Assembly: GCA_024734495.1 (NCBI GenBank)
Contig: JALMQS010000030.1
Location: 7,248,191 to 7,312,190 of the forward strand
Length of the DNA: 64,000 nucleotides
Reading direction: 5' to 3'
Source of the DNA: Forficula auricularia
Lineage: Eukaryota > Arthropoda > Insecta > Dermaptera > Forficulidae
In this document: positions 35,086 to 46,809 of the stretch, piece by piece
Layout of the letters: each line of letters opens with the position of its first letter
Position numbering within the stretch: position 1 is the stretch's first letter
Translations under genes and position numbers: made by a program
Notes under the pieces: generated by a model
What the model was told of the DNA's origin: nothing
Databases searched by the model: none
The model's input: the letters and a program-made list of their open reading frames with translations, nothing else

Positions 35086-35513
35086 CAGTGGTTCCCAAAG
35101 CTATCTGGACGGCGATCCATCTAAAAAAAATTTCAAAGTTCGCTGCCCACTTTATATACAAGTACCTGGAGGCACCGAGCGATGCTCGGTAACTTTTTTC
35201 TTCAGTTAAAAGCTTTATTTTAATATTATTTTTAATTTAAAATTCTGATGTTTTTAAAATAGTTCTATAGTCCAGTGGTAGAGTGTGGGCTTCTGATGCA
35301 AGAGGTCTCTGGTTCTAATCTGACATTCGTCAAATCAATTTTTTTTTATTGAGATATTCATCTATCAATAATTACTTTAATTAAGAAAAAATCAAATAAG
35401 ATGAATTTTGATGAGGTCCAGACCTAGACAGATTGTTTTCTCATCCTCAAAACTTGTTAATAGATTTTGTTTCATCAAAATCGGTAGGGCCGTTTTCAAA
35501 ATAGAACCAAGAT

Positions 35514-35563
<50 letters not shown>

Positions 35564-36005
35564 TTATATATAAATACAATTTTGCTCGTTTAATAAGAGT
35601 AGATATACTACTCTGATCAAAAAGTACCCGGAATTCATCAATAAAATGAACCGCATTTATATGAAATCATTTTCCTTAAATAAAGGGTAAAAATTATTAG
35701 CTTTGAGTCACGTATTATGGTAAATTGAATAAAGTATCATGAATATTATGGTGAATTGATTGCAAAATTAATCATTAATGAAAATCAAGAGATAATTTTA
35801 AAATCTTAAGGGTTTCTTGGAAAATAATTAATAAATAACGAATTTTGAATTTTGACTTAGTTTTTTAGGTAATTTTGAATTTCACATGTGTTTAATTAAA
35901 TTCTTGGCAAGTTTTGCGGCCGAACAACACGGGGCCGACGTTTTGCGACTATCATCTTATCAGTTTCAAGGCTCACCTAATATCCGCTCAGTTTAGGAAC
36001 CACTG
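35086..36005. mobile_element. hAT-type element with 8-bp TSD and nested SINE
   Basis: Ends CAGTGGTTCC / GGAACCACTG, flanked by GGTTAGAG at 35078-35085 and 36006-36013. The length of 920 bases includes a nested retroelement (35161-35610). No transposase frame remains. Confidence 0.75.
35161..35610 (+). mobile_element. Nested tRNA-derived SINE with (TA)n tail
   Basis: Starts AAGTACCTGGAGGCACCGAG (also at 63972). A-box-like TAGTCCAGTGGTAGAG near 35268 and B-box-like GGTTCTAATCT near 35312 form a tRNA-like head. The tail carries AATCGGTAGGGCCGTTTTC and a (TA)n run at 35518-35560. Confidence 0.6.
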
Positions 36006-36107
36006 GGTTAGAGTACATCAACCTAAATTCTGTATTGGTTTCTCTGATAGATAGCTTATGAATTTACTTAATTAACAATTAGTAGAATATTGTTATTAAA
36101 CCATACT

Positions 36108-36716
36108 ATATATATTTGTCTAGATTAATTTGTAACAACGCTTAGAGAAATTTCTCTAAAAAAAATTACCGTCTTGCCTAGAATCGAACCGACGAACTCT
36201 TGAACTAAGGGCATTAGCTCTAGCCATTACACCAATGCAACATTAATATTTATATCTTGATTTCTGTTACTAAAACTATATATTTTTGATTTAGACTTTG
36301 TGTCGAGATAATATTGTATTCATTTGAACTCGAATGAAAATGAAAAAACACCAATAGATTTTAAATTAAGAAACATTAAATATATATTAATTAACGAGGC
36401 AAATTTGAAATATAATTGTCAGCTCGGATTTTAAACTGATGGCTCCAATCGATTTTCTTTAACCAGGCAAATTTGAAATATAATTTAGTAATTTTGAAAT
36501 GAAAGACTCCAATTCATTTTAAATTAAGAAACATTAAATATATTCATAATTATTCCCCCCCCTCGCCACTCAAAAATTAAAGAGGCGAAACTTTTAAGAG
36601 ACGATGTATTTTTGGTAGTTTACGGGTATACATTTGGAGTGTGGTTTTTTAAGAGGAATAAAATTTTTGGACCGAGACGCTGCCCGCCAGGGCACGCCCT
36701 CGAAGCTCGTAATATA
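36108..36716 (-). repeat. 600-bp dispersed repeat with tRNA-like part (inverted copy at 62640-63275)
   Basis: The reverse complement matches 62640-63275 over nearly its full length. It includes a tRNA-like segment on the - strand (36165-36245: TCTAGCCATTACACC and AATCGAACCGACGAAC are complements of A- and B-box motifs) and a GACGCTGCCCGCCAGGGCAC-type end. It looks like a composite SINE or nested insertion. The class is not clear. Confidence 0.65.
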
Positions 36717-36719
36717 GTA

Positions 36720-37430
36720 CTTAATTTATTCAAATATAATTCCGATTACCCTTTAGTTTAAATTGAATACACATTCAGAAATAGATATAGGTAATTTATA
36801 GATGAGGTTTTTTTTTTTCAATTGTGCTGATGATAATAATCGTCAAATCAAAATTATAAAATCACCACCCACCATTATATTTCTTCATCCATCGTTTGAA
36901 ATCTTAGCTAAATAATTTTTTAAGCAATCTCTTTTTGAAATAGGATATAACATTATTCTTTAATTAAAAAAAAAAGTGAACTTCTCATTGCGTAATACAC
37001 TCTCATTTGATATTAACACACTGTATTGTTTTTTTATTATTTTATCGATTACATAATTGAACTTTATTATTTTCAATTGATTAAAAATAAAAAAAAAACA
37101 TATTTTTTGATATGTTTTATTCGATTGAGGTGGCGAAAAATGGACAACGTGTCTGAGATTTAAAAGCGTGGACATTAAATCTTAGTATTGCGTGCACGGG
37201 AGCGTTCATGTACCCGGCGTGGTTTTTATCAATAGAAAATCGGATTCGGCCAAAAAAAAAAATCACCATCTTCATTGTTTCGGTCTAATTGAGTTAATAG
37301 CTGCTCTGGAATTCGGGAAATAAATACGCGTGTGAAAATTTATTTATTTGTTTTTTATCTATTTTTTTATTTTTATTGTATCTTCTTCTATAGTTACGTG
37401 ATTTATTATTAAAATTTGTTTTTATGTATA
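36720..37430. other. Unique DNA, partly GC-richer
   Basis: 37125-37330 is less AT-rich and non-repetitive (GTGCACGGGAGCG, TACCCGGCGTGG). No gene recognised; it could be regulatory. Confidence 0.3.
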
Positions 37431-37511
37431 AAATATAATAACAAGTAAAGGAATGTAGGGAGTTGGACAAGACTTTAAAATTAAATTAAATAATAAGTTT
37501 TGATTAAATAT

Positions 37512-37552
37512 GCCATACGTTTCGTTGCTATTTTCGCAACTTCTTCAGTGGC
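37512..37552 (-). ncRNA. Hammerhead ribozyme motif, family F, left arm
   Basis: On the - strand: GCCA, CUGAAGA, stem II GUUGC/GCAAC with loop GAAAAUA, GAAA, ACGU, A, UGGC. The core is complete and stem I has four pairs. Confidence 0.8.
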
Positions 37553-37922
37553 TCATTTATTAAACTTATTTGTCAGGATTTTTTACTACGAGAAAAAACA
37601 TTTCAAACAATATTCTTTTTTCTATCACAATTCATTCAACTCATCAACCGACATAAAAATATAAACTTTTAAACAAATTAATTGTTTTTTGTACATAATA
37701 ATCTTCTTAATGACATCTTAAAATAAATAATAAAAATAAAAAAAAAAAATTTCTTTGTTCAATTTGATTCTTTTAGTTTTTTGACAAAAAACAATTAATT
37801 TGTTTAAAGGTTTATATTTTATGTTGGTTGATGAGTTGAATGAATTGTGATAGAAAAAAGAATATTGTTTGAAATGTTTTTTCTCGTAGTAAAAAATCCT
37901 GACAAATAAGTTTAATAAATGA

Positions 37923-37962
37923 GCCACTGAAGAAGTTGCAAAATAGCAACGAAACGTATGGC
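37923..37962 (+). ncRNA. Hammerhead ribozyme motif, family F, right arm
   Basis: GCCA, CUGAAGA (37927-37933), GUUGC/GCAAC, GAAACGUA at 37951-37958, UGGC. Core complete; the loop of stem II differs from the left arm by a base or two. Confidence 0.8.
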
Positions 37963-38357
37963 ATATTTAATCAAAACTTGTATTTGATTTAATTTGGAGT
38001 CTTGTCCAACTCCCTACGATTCCTTTAATTATTAATCATGGACACGAATAATGAAATATAATAACAAGATATAGAAAATAGGTACTTGCAATTAGATATT
38101 AAAAACTAGCGTGATTATCGGCGACACGTAGTCCCCTGGCGGGGGAAGTCTCTTTAGGCCCCTTCGGCCAGGATCGGTGTATATTAACCCCCCCCCCCTC
38201 TAAAAAACTAAAATTATAACGAAATTTTCTCTGGAGAGAGACGGACTGGTAGAAATTTTAATTGAATGTAATGGAAGGCAGCCCAGAGGTAGAGGAAAGA
38301 AAAAATTAACACATATAAAATAAGGTGTAATTTATTGAATCCTCCTCCTTTCCTTTC

Positions 38358-38400
38358 AAACCGACGTTTCGGAGGATTTTTCCCTCCTTCTTCAGGGTTT
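38358..38400 (-). ncRNA. Hammerhead ribozyme motif, family E, left arm
   Basis: AAACC, CUGAAGA, stem II GGAGG/CCUCC with loop GAAAAAU, GAAA, ACGU, C, GGUUU. All core positions present; stem I is five perfect pairs. Confidence 0.83.
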
Positions 38401-38578
38401 CAAAGGGTCAATGAATGAAACAAATAAAATGTTTTCTTCTTCTCTCCACACACACTAATTAAGAAAAGGAGGAAAAAAATGTTTTTCTATGCCTTTGCTA
38501 AAAAAAAACAGAAAGTTTTGAACACTACTATGGAGAGAAGAAGGAAACATTTTATTTATTTCATTCATTGACCCTTTG

Positions 38579-38621
38579 AAACCCTGAAGAAGGAGGGAAG
38601 AATCCTCCGAAACGTCGGTTT
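38579..38621 (+). ncRNA. Hammerhead ribozyme motif, family E, right arm
   Basis: AAACC (38579-38583), CUGAAGA (38584-38590), GGAGG/CCUCC, GAAACGUC (38609-38616), GGUUU (38617-38621). Beyond stem I, CCCUU and AAGGG can pair after a small internal loop. This is the best-formed copy in the window. Confidence 0.85.
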
Positions 38622-38904
38622 GAAGGGAAAGGAGGAAGGATTCCTATAAATTACACCTTATTTGATGTGTTAATTTTTTCTTTCCTCACTACCCCTGGGC
38701 TGCCTTCCATTACATTCAATTAAAATTATAAAATTTTAAAACTCAAAATATAAATATATTATAACATTCTTATTTTTTTTTTTTTTTTACATTTAATAGT
38801 TAAATAAAAAATATTTTCAACTAAACTCGATTTTATTTTTTAAATTTAAAATTTAAAATATTTAATAAATAACAATGTATATAAAAAGCAGAGAATATGG
38901 TATG

Positions 38905-39240
38905 TAGTGGCGGATTTAGGTTCGACAGCTCTCTAGCCCCTGTCCGATATGGCGCCATTTTTGCATTATAGTAGTAATTATTATAATAAAACATCTATAA
39001 TTTACAAATATTAAACATATTTTATTTTGAGGTGTATTAATTTAGATATAATAATAAATTTCTTAAAATTAAACAATAAATAAATTTTTTATGACTAATC
39101 ACATATCAGATAAAACTAAGCCAAATCGTTCTTTAAATTTTCCAGCGTCTAAAATTTTGGCGTCCCTAAAAGTTTAACGCCCTTATAATTTTACCGCCCT
39201 TGGCCCGGGCCTCACTGGCTTAAGCGTAAATCCGCCACTG
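38905..39240. mobile_element. hAT-type MITE with 8-bp TSD
   Basis: ATGGTATG at 38897-38904 and 39241-39248. The terminal inverted repeat AGTGGCGGATTTA is present at both ends. 336 bases, no coding frame. Confidence 0.78.
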
Positions 39241-39418
39241 ATGGTATGAAGACATGACAGTTTCACCCTTTTAATTTCAAATTCTATATATTTATTTTTG
39301 AAGAAAAATTGTAAGTTTGAATGATGAGTAGTTTTGTGTTTAAATTAACAATGAAAATTTTGAAATGATTTGAAAATGATTACCTATAATTAAAAAAAAA
39401 AACTGTATCAATCTTATT

Positions 39419-39505
39419 GGCAAATTATTCAAGCTGTAGTACTGCCATCTATTGGCAAATTATTCAAGCGGTAGCACTGCCATCTATTGGCAAATGATTC
39501 AAGCT
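39419..39505. repeat. 35-bp tandem repeat, about 2.5 copies
   Basis: Unit begins GGCAAATTATTCAAGC and contains ACTGCCATCTATT; copies differ by one or two bases. Confidence 0.8.
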
Positions 39506-41600
39506 TGACGTACGAACGGAACAGTTTATTTGATTAATATAGATAGATATAAAGATATATCCCTTTGAACGTTTTTAGGGAACCCAACACAAACATAAAA
39601 AGTACCTACAACTGATGAACTGTGATTACTTAAAAAATATTTTATGTTTTGATTAGTATGATACCATTGTTCTAAGAAAATGTCAGTTTAGCTGGTTTTT
39701 TGGACTAAGTAACTGTTATACTTGGTAAATTAAAGATGCTAGTTGCCTGACGGGGGTAAAAAAATGTGTGCTCACAAGAAAATCTATTATTTTTAAGCTA
39801 AAAGATAAATTTTCCCCCTATTGAGGATAATCTTTTCTCTTATTATTTTATTCAACAATTGAACTAATTCAGAGCTAAAGATTGGTGCGATCCGATGAGC
39901 GAACAGCTTAACATCTTATTAGTTAGCAGCAATGCCTAAAATGATATAAAAGAAATTTGCAAGATCTAATTAAAATATAAAAAATAAAAAAATAATAATA
40001 CGAGTGTCTCTGAGATAGGTTAAAGTCATGTGGTCCTTACACGTTATAGATATAAAATACGTATAATTCTTTGAGGGTTAAAATTTTACGGGTTAGAAGA
40101 TATGAATCATAGATATAAGAATGATAAAAAGAACACAAATCTTTTTAGGGTGTTCTGTGATGCAAGACATTTTATTCCACCCTCATTGGTTCTAATCTCC
40201 TTGGATGAAAACTTTCGATCAATCAATAATAGTTGAGTAAAATAAATCTGATTTGTTAAAATATCTTTAATTTTTGAACATAAAAAGAAATGTTCGCTTG
40301 TGATGTTTCACACGCACCTGCCTTATGTGGGAGCCTCAGTCCGGAAATTTAATCTCGTTATGCGTTTATATTAGGCCTATGCAAACGTATATGTGTGCCT
40401 GTGTATGTGTGATTGTGCAAATGGAAGGAAGGCCAGGTGTGCAGGGATTTGTCACCCCTGACCATCCTCATTTTCACCCACCTTTTTTTGCACCCTCAAT
40501 CATGTTCGGTTCGTTTACGATTTCAGCCTGCTTCAAATCGAGTGATATTGTCTCCTGTGCTTCTTTCAATCATGTATAGACCATAGTACCCAATGCACAA
40601 GTGACAGTGATCACAAATGAACGTTCCCCGCCCCCCGAAAAAAGGGATTCCCTTCTTCAGCAAACACTAATCGAGCATTCAAGTCTCCAACCGAATTTCT
40701 TTCTTTTCTTTTTACCAAGAGACATTCCAAAAGAGAAGGTCATAAAAATAAGATGATAATCGATCACAAAATATAAATCAAACCTTTTATAGAATATAAA
40801 CGAATTATTTTTCAAGATATAAAAAAAAAACAAAAACCAAGGACTAATGTAATATGTTCGGTACCAAATAAGTTAATGAGTATAAAAACGATGAAGCGTG
40901 GAAGAAGCATATAATTTCCAAACTATCATTGATATGAAAGTGGTTTTTCAAAATTATCATATTGAAAATTGTTTTATATAGGGCCACATCATTGTGAATA
41001 AATGTAAAAAATAAAAAAATGCCTATATATGAAAATCGATTGTAGCTAAACGGCTGAACCGATTTTAACGTTTAAGTAGGTTATTCGACGCGAAATTTTA
41101 TGCTCCTTCATTTTGGTAAGAGTTAAATTTTCTGTAGGACGCATCGTTTTCGAGTTATAAGCAAAAATCTGAAAAAAGTCGTGGTTTTTAGGCCCTCAAA
41201 AATTTAGCATAGCCAGAAACCATCGCCACCACGTGACTTTACCCTACCTCTGAGACGCTCGTATTATTATTTTTTTATTTTTTATATTTAAATTATAGAT
41301 CTCGCAAATTTCTTTTAAATAATTTTAGTCTCAATTACATATTTTTAAATGGGACTTTATAATCGTAATACTAATTTTAATAAAATAAAAAAAAAAAAAA
41401 AACTGGCCAAGATTGATTTATGGTACTTTGGAGATTTGAGAACTAAAATATCTCTTGAGTTTTTTGCTTAATATTTATTTAAAGCTGTGTAATTCCCTGT
41501 TAGCACACTTGGTCTAGAACTTGTTTTCTAGATACTTGGAGATCTTCTAGACATCTTAAAAACAATAAGAGGTGAATAAGACATCTTCTAGAGCAGTATA
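39506..41600. other. No gene recognised
   Basis: Mixed AT-rich DNA. 40300-40700 is GC-richer and unique. 41030-41170 resembles a common repeat (CGGCTGAACCGATTTTAACG ... TTCGAGTTATAAGC). The open stretch at 40325-40579 shows no known domain. Confidence 0.3.
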
Positions 41601-41611
41601 CTACTTGGGTT

Positions 41612-42157
41612 GAAAGTCAAATGGTATTCACTAAACATGGCTAAATAATTAGTGGAGGTAAGTGAAAGTCAAATGGTATGCACAACTCAGTAGTCCAGTA
41701 TCCTTAGTGGATGCTGACTACGTCACTGACTAGAGAAACACTTGTCTTCTTCACTCTGCCATACCTCATTTTATACCCCTCAATGATAATCTATTCTTAG
41801 TTATCTTCCGAGTAATCACTAATGAGCTCAAAGATTAGACTTTGCCCTGTACTCATTAGTGATTACTCGGAAGATAACTAAGAATAGATTACCATTGAGG
41901 GGTATAAAAGGAGGTATAGCAGAGTGAAGAAGACAGTTTTTCTCAGTCAGTGACGTAGCCAACATCCACTAAGGATACTGGACTGCTGGGCTGTGCACAC
42001 CATTTGACTTTCGCTTACCTCCACGAATTATTTAGCCATGTTTAGTGAATATCATTTGACTTTCACTTACCTCCACTAATTTTTTAGCCATATTTAGTGA
42101 ATATCATTTGACTTTCACTTACCTCCACCAATTATTTAGCCATGATTAGTGAATTTT
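41612..42157. repeat. Foldback with 52-bp tandem units in the right arm
   Basis: Arms about 41612-41828 and 41857-42070 are inverted copies. The right side continues with units of about 52 bases (CATTTGACTTTC.CTTACC ... AGTGAATAT), three in total; the left arm has fewer than two. No hammerhead and no frame. Confidence 0.7.
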
Positions 42158-42464
42158 TTTAAGTCGGTTTTATCAGTTATTTTATTATTCCATGTGAATT
42201 GGTAATACAATTAAACATTAATCAATCAATTAAAACATAAAAATATACAATAAAACATATAATAATATGTATTATACCTGTGAATAATTAAATTACACAC
42301 GTTGATTGGATGATGATCAAATACATGTCATAAGCACAAACAATATTTAGAAAAGAAATCATATAGGTACATTACAATCAAGATACTAATCAGATTCAAC
42401 TCTAGATAGTGCTGGCGTAGTGTCGTAGTTCGTACGAAGTTTGATTTACATAAGTAAAAATAGT

Positions 42465-42935
42465 AGGTATTCGCTCCGTGCGTAACCGCGCCATCCGAGG
42501 CCAAAAAAACAACTTCAGGTACAATAATAGTGTATAAAAGCAATAGGCATTTACGAAAAATTGATTAGAACTACGAAAAATGATTTGTACAACTTGGACT
42601 GGTGTTGTATCAAATTTTAAAACCAATAACTGATAAGATAATCTTAAATTAAAACCAAAACTTGGTATACTCTCTCAGCTGAATACAAACATTTCAAAAA
42701 TATACAATTAACATGCAAGGTTATGTAATTTTAAAAATGTTGAAAAAAATAAATTTAGATATAATTTTATAAAAAAATATTTTATTGTTTAAGAAAGTAT
42801 TTTAAACTATAAGGTTTATAAAACATGTGTTATTCGATCCGTGTGCAACCGCGCTTAGCGCCACCCGTGGCCAAAAATACAACTTCAGGTACAATAATAG
42901 TGTATAAAAGCAATAGGCATTTACGAAAAATAATT
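42465..42935. repeat. Direct repeat pair of about 95 bp
   Basis: 42465-42560 and 42838-42932 share a CCGTG..TAACCGCGCC-like start and an identical TACAACTTCAGGTACAATAA-to-GCATTTACGAAAAA stretch. No frame. Confidence 0.7.
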
Positions 42936-43884
42936 AAACACTTTTTGATTCAGTAAAATATACTTTAATATACACAGATGAATGCTAAATAAGGAGGTAG
43001 ATTGTACCCGAAGTTCTTAAAAGTGTCACCTATGGCGCTGCCTCTGTTGCATAATGAAGATTATTCTTTCTCTCTATTAACTACCAATCTCAATAGGTAT
43101 GTACCAAACATTTTTATTTTTTCTTAAAACATCTGACTTTTAGTAAATGACAATGAAAAGAGTTTCTGAAAAAATAATTATATAATTTCAACTTCTTTTA
43201 ATATTTCTTTCTTTCTCATTACTAATATAATTATTATTTATGGAATACTTTTGTTCAACACATCATTTGTGTACATATGTATAATTGTATATTGGTAAAT
43301 ATTATAATCCTGATAGCAAATGCAAAGCTCGTCGTTAGCTCTTTTCTTATCCAATGATTCTTATTAAATGCACAGGCAGTATTCAGTAATAACTTTTTGT
43401 TTTTTTATGAACCTATTTTAATTACGAATGTTTTATTTATTCTCTATTATTATTCAAATGATTTTTCTGCAAGTTAGAGAGGAAAAGTAATCTTTATTTT
43501 TAAATAGCCATCATCAATATCAATAGATCGATAATTAGTTTAAGATAAAGTATAGTTTAAACAGCTTTTTACATCATAAAATACAATATTAATAGATGTC
43601 AAATAATATTAAGTTACTTGATTCATATGCGTCCGGAATGTATGCAGGCGAGTTGATTTTTCCGATATAATAGAAAAGTAAGTAGGTATATGTATCACAG
43701 AAGTTTTTTAAGAAATTTGGTGTTGCTACTTGGTGAAACATTTTATCCAATAATATCACAGACGATTTAATTTGTTAAATTATAATCAGTTTAAAGTTGG
43801 TGGTGTTTCACAGTAAGGAAAAATAAATAGAAGGTTCCAAACAAATAGTCATTGTCAAGAATAGAAAAATTTCAATAGTTTTGT
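42936..43884. other. No gene recognised
   Basis: AT-rich unique DNA. Confidence 0.3.
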
Positions 43885-44356
43885 TATACTATAGTATATT
43901 TCAATTTTTTCGAAAATGCTCCTCAATTTCCTTTAATTTTCAAAAGTTCTCTTTGTACTCTTAGTCTATAAGAAGGGTAGTTATGTACCAAATTTCATTA
44001 AAATCTGAGATGGTGGGGTCAAAAATGTGTTAAAATTGTGTTGAGTTAGTGTAGAATGACTCTCCTCTACGTCTACAGATATCTTCCCGCACAACGGATA
44101 AAATCTTCTCTTCTTCTTTTCACGATGGAAGTGGCGATTCAGGCCTTTAGGGATTGCATGTTCTTGGTGTAACTCCTTCACATGAATATCATTAAAAAAA
44201 TGATAGGTGAAGCATTATTAAATCTAATTAATTAATTGTTAAATCATTATTAATTGTTGTTTTTTTCAATATTTTATTGATTATTTATTTACATTGTTGA
44301 AAAAATAAATAAAGCTAAATCTACGCGTTTATTTTAGCTATTCTTTATTTTACTAT

Positions 44357-44369
44357 ATTATAACAATAG
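44357..44369. repeat. Left 13-bp TSD of PLE insertion
   Basis: ATTATAACAATAG, repeated at 46919-46931 and present once in the uninterrupted copy near 53602-53614. Confidence 0.85.
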
Positions 44370-44431
44370 TTAATAGAGTAAAGGGTGTGTGGTTTCACAG
44401 TGAATGAAATAAAACTCAAAGAGGTTTATAC

Positions 44432-44474
44432 AAACTCAATATATTTCGGATTATTAGTCCATCATCAGGAGTTT
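44432..44474 (-). ncRNA. Hammerhead ribozyme motif, family C, PLE left arm
   Basis: AAACUC, CUGAUGA, stem II GGA/UCC around CUAAUAA, GAAA, AUAUAU palindrome, U, then GAGUUU. Stem I has six perfect pairs. It lies downstream of the - strand GIY-YIG frame, as expected for a PLE. Confidence 0.8.
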
Positions 44475-45029
44475 ACAGGTTGAAAACTAGTATTAATTGA
44501 ACGAGTGGTCGCCATTCTTGACATTCAAATCATGGTTGCCAATATAACAAAATATAACATTCAAATCTTACACAAGAAAAACACCAATGAAAATTTAAAA
44601 TTTAAAAAATTTTTTAAAAAATTGTTTTACAAAGATTTTTCTTTTTTAATTATAAAATATATAAATGTAAATATAAGAAATCTAAGTAAATATGAATATT
44701 AATACAAATAAAAATTACAAGTATAAATATAAAGTCTTTTTAGAATAAAATTAGAAAGTAAAATTACAAATTTAAGTCATAGACACAAAATTAATTATAA
44801 ATATCAGTTTACAAATAAGCCTAAATAACATATAGAGATGAAGAATTAAGATAAAATATAATAGGGATAAATTAGATGAGATAAATTACAATATACAACA
44901 ATTTTTGTGGTTATCTCATATATCAAAGTGTCATTTATTTTAAAGACTGAAGGCGCGTGATTTGAATTTAATTTTGATTGTAATTTGGGAAATAGTATAT
45001 ATTTGAGAGAGACTGAGGTTAAGTTTTTT

Positions 45030-45500
45030 TTAATTTTTGTTAATTAGTAGATCTATTATTGTGGAATTTCTAATGTCCTGCTGGTTATTGAGAATTTTAT
45101 CTTTTTCAATTATAGCTTTCTTAATTTCGGTTGATTCTAACAGGTCTAGTTTCCGGCTTTTAGAGGCGAAGTGTAGTGGTATAGGATTTTGGGGTGAAGG
45201 TGAGTGATTGTTTTCAATAAGGTGGTCTGCGAAGGCGGAGGTTGGATCACTCTGTATGGTTTCTGATTGTAGCTTTCTTAACGAACTCAAATGTTCTTTA
45301 TACCGGGTTTTGAAAGTTCTGCCCGTCTGACCAATATAAAACGAGTCGCAGTCTTGACATTCAAGTTTATAAACACCAGATTTCTCCTTTGGGTCAATTT
45401 TATCAAGTTTATTATTAACTAATATAGATGACAGGTTAAAGTTGTTATATAGTGCTGGGGTGATGCCCTGTTTGTGTAAGAACCACCACCTAAACACCAA
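45030..45500 (-). pseudogene. PLE GIY-YIG endonuclease fragment, left arm
   Basis: About 150 codons ending TAA. GVYKL and FYIGQTGR are the GIY and YIG motifs; a Cys pair (CQDC) and later KTRYKEH and DHL residues match the Cys/His-bearing GIY-YIG domain of Penelope-like elements, which nicks target DNA during retrotransposition. Homology to the right arm starts at the FLHKQG residues (45482); the first codons come from the central spacer, so the ATG at 45500 is not a real start. The reverse transcriptase is absent. Confidence 0.82.
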
Positions 45501-45509
45501 ATTGTCAGC

Positions 45510-46209
45510 CTTTTATTCAATGTTTCTACCGTCTCATAAACATCCCATTGTCCCCCGAAAACTACAATTTAGAACTTAACACTATCCATCAAATAGCAGA
45601 AAACAACGGCTATCCCTCAAGCATAATTAAAAATATCCTCCGAAAACTAACATTTAGAAAAACCCTGGCCCTAATTGAACCACCTCCCCTCAAACAGACA
45701 AAATTTATAGAAAACTTCCCTTCATCTCTGATCAATTTAATAGACCAATAGTCACTTTCTTACACAAACAGGGCATCACCCCAGCACTATATAACAACTT
45801 TAACCTGTCATCTATATTAGTTAATAATAAACTTGATAAAATTGACCCAAAGGAGAAATCTGGTGTTTATAAACTTGAATGTCAAGACTGCGACTCGTTT
45901 TATATTGGTCAGACGGGCAGAACTTTCAAAACCCGGTATAAAGAACATTTGAGTTCGTTAAGAAAGCTACAATCAGACACCATACAGAGTGATCCAACCT
46001 CCGCCTTCGCAGACCACCTTATTGAAAACAATCACTCACCTTCACCCCAAAATCCTATACCACTACACTTCGCCTCTAAAAGCCGGAAACTAGACCTGTT
46101 AGAATCAACCGAAATTAAGAAAGCTATAATTGAAAAAGATAAAATTCTCAATAACCAGCAGGACATTAGAAATTCCACAATAATAGATCTACTAATTAAC
46201 AAAAATTAA
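45510..46209 (+). pseudogene. PLE linker plus GIY-YIG endonuclease fragment, right arm, frameshifted
   Basis: A first frame (about 45530-45751) has the PLE linker between reverse transcriptase and nuclease (NIPLSPENY, IAENNGYPSSII). It runs out in a stop at 45749, while the continuation FISDQFNRPIV...FLHKQG is in another frame from about 45721, so one frameshift lies near 45712-45722. The second frame continues through GVYKL, FYIGQTGR and the His/Cys residues to TAA at 46209, nearly identical to the left arm. Upstream polymerase motifs are missing. Confidence 0.8.
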
Positions 46210-46766
46210 AAAAAACTTAACCTCAGTCTCTCTCAAATATATACTATTTCCCAAATTACAATCAAAATTAAATTCAAATCACGCGCCTTCAGTCTTTAAA
46301 ATAAATGACACTTTGATATATGAGATAACCACAAAAATTGTTGTATATTGTAATTTATCTCATCTAATTTATCCCTATTATATTTTATCTTAATTCTTCA
46401 TCTCTATATGTTATTTAGGCTTATTTGTAAACTGATATTTATAATTAATTTTGTGTCTATGACTTAAATTTGTAATTTTACTTTCTAATTTTATTCTAAA
46501 AAGACTTTATATTTATACTTGTAATTTTTATTTATATTAATATTCATATTTACTTAGATTTCTTATATTTACATTTATATATTTTATAATTAAAAAAAGA
46601 AAAATCTTTGTAAAACAATTTTTTAAAAAATTTTTTTAAATTTTAAATTTTCATTGGTGTTTTTCTTGTGTAAGATTTGAATGTTATATTTTGTTATATT
46701 GGTAACCATGATTTGAATGTCAAGAATGGCGACCACTCGTTCAATTAATATTAGTTTTTAACCTGT

Positions 46767-46809
46767 AAACTCCTGATGATGGACTAATAATCCGAGATAT
46801 ATTGAGTTT
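46767..46809 (+). ncRNA. Hammerhead motif, family C, PLE right arm (A14 to G)
   Basis: Same layout as 44432-44474, with stem I AAACUC/GAGUUU and AUAUAU palindrome, but GAAA reads GAGA. This single change hits a conserved core adenine; cleavage is probably lost. Confidence 0.75.

Larger units (their letters stand above)
37446..38053. mobile_element. Foldback HHR element, family F, with 13-15 bp TSD
   Basis: ATATAATAACAAG at 37433-37445 and 38056-38068; two further A bases also match. Arms about 37446-37695 and 37784-38026 are inverted copies with an AT-rich loop. Both arms keep a complete HHR. The right end carries an additional ATTAATCATGGACACGAATA tail found, inverted, at the left end of 33346-33699. 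Confidence 0.82.
38220..38720. mobile_element. Foldback HHR element, family E, with probable 11-bp TSD
   Basis: TAAAATTATAA at 38209-38219 and 38721-38731 (AT-rich, so somewhat weaker evidence). Arms about 38262-38455 and 38530-38720 are inverted copies; the left end has about 40 extra bases. Both arms carry complete family E hammerheads facing outward. Confidence 0.75.

Noticed and set aside
40640..40665. CUGAAGA plus GGGAAUCCC on the - strand
   Set aside because: A stem-like part is present but no GAAA or stem III follows.
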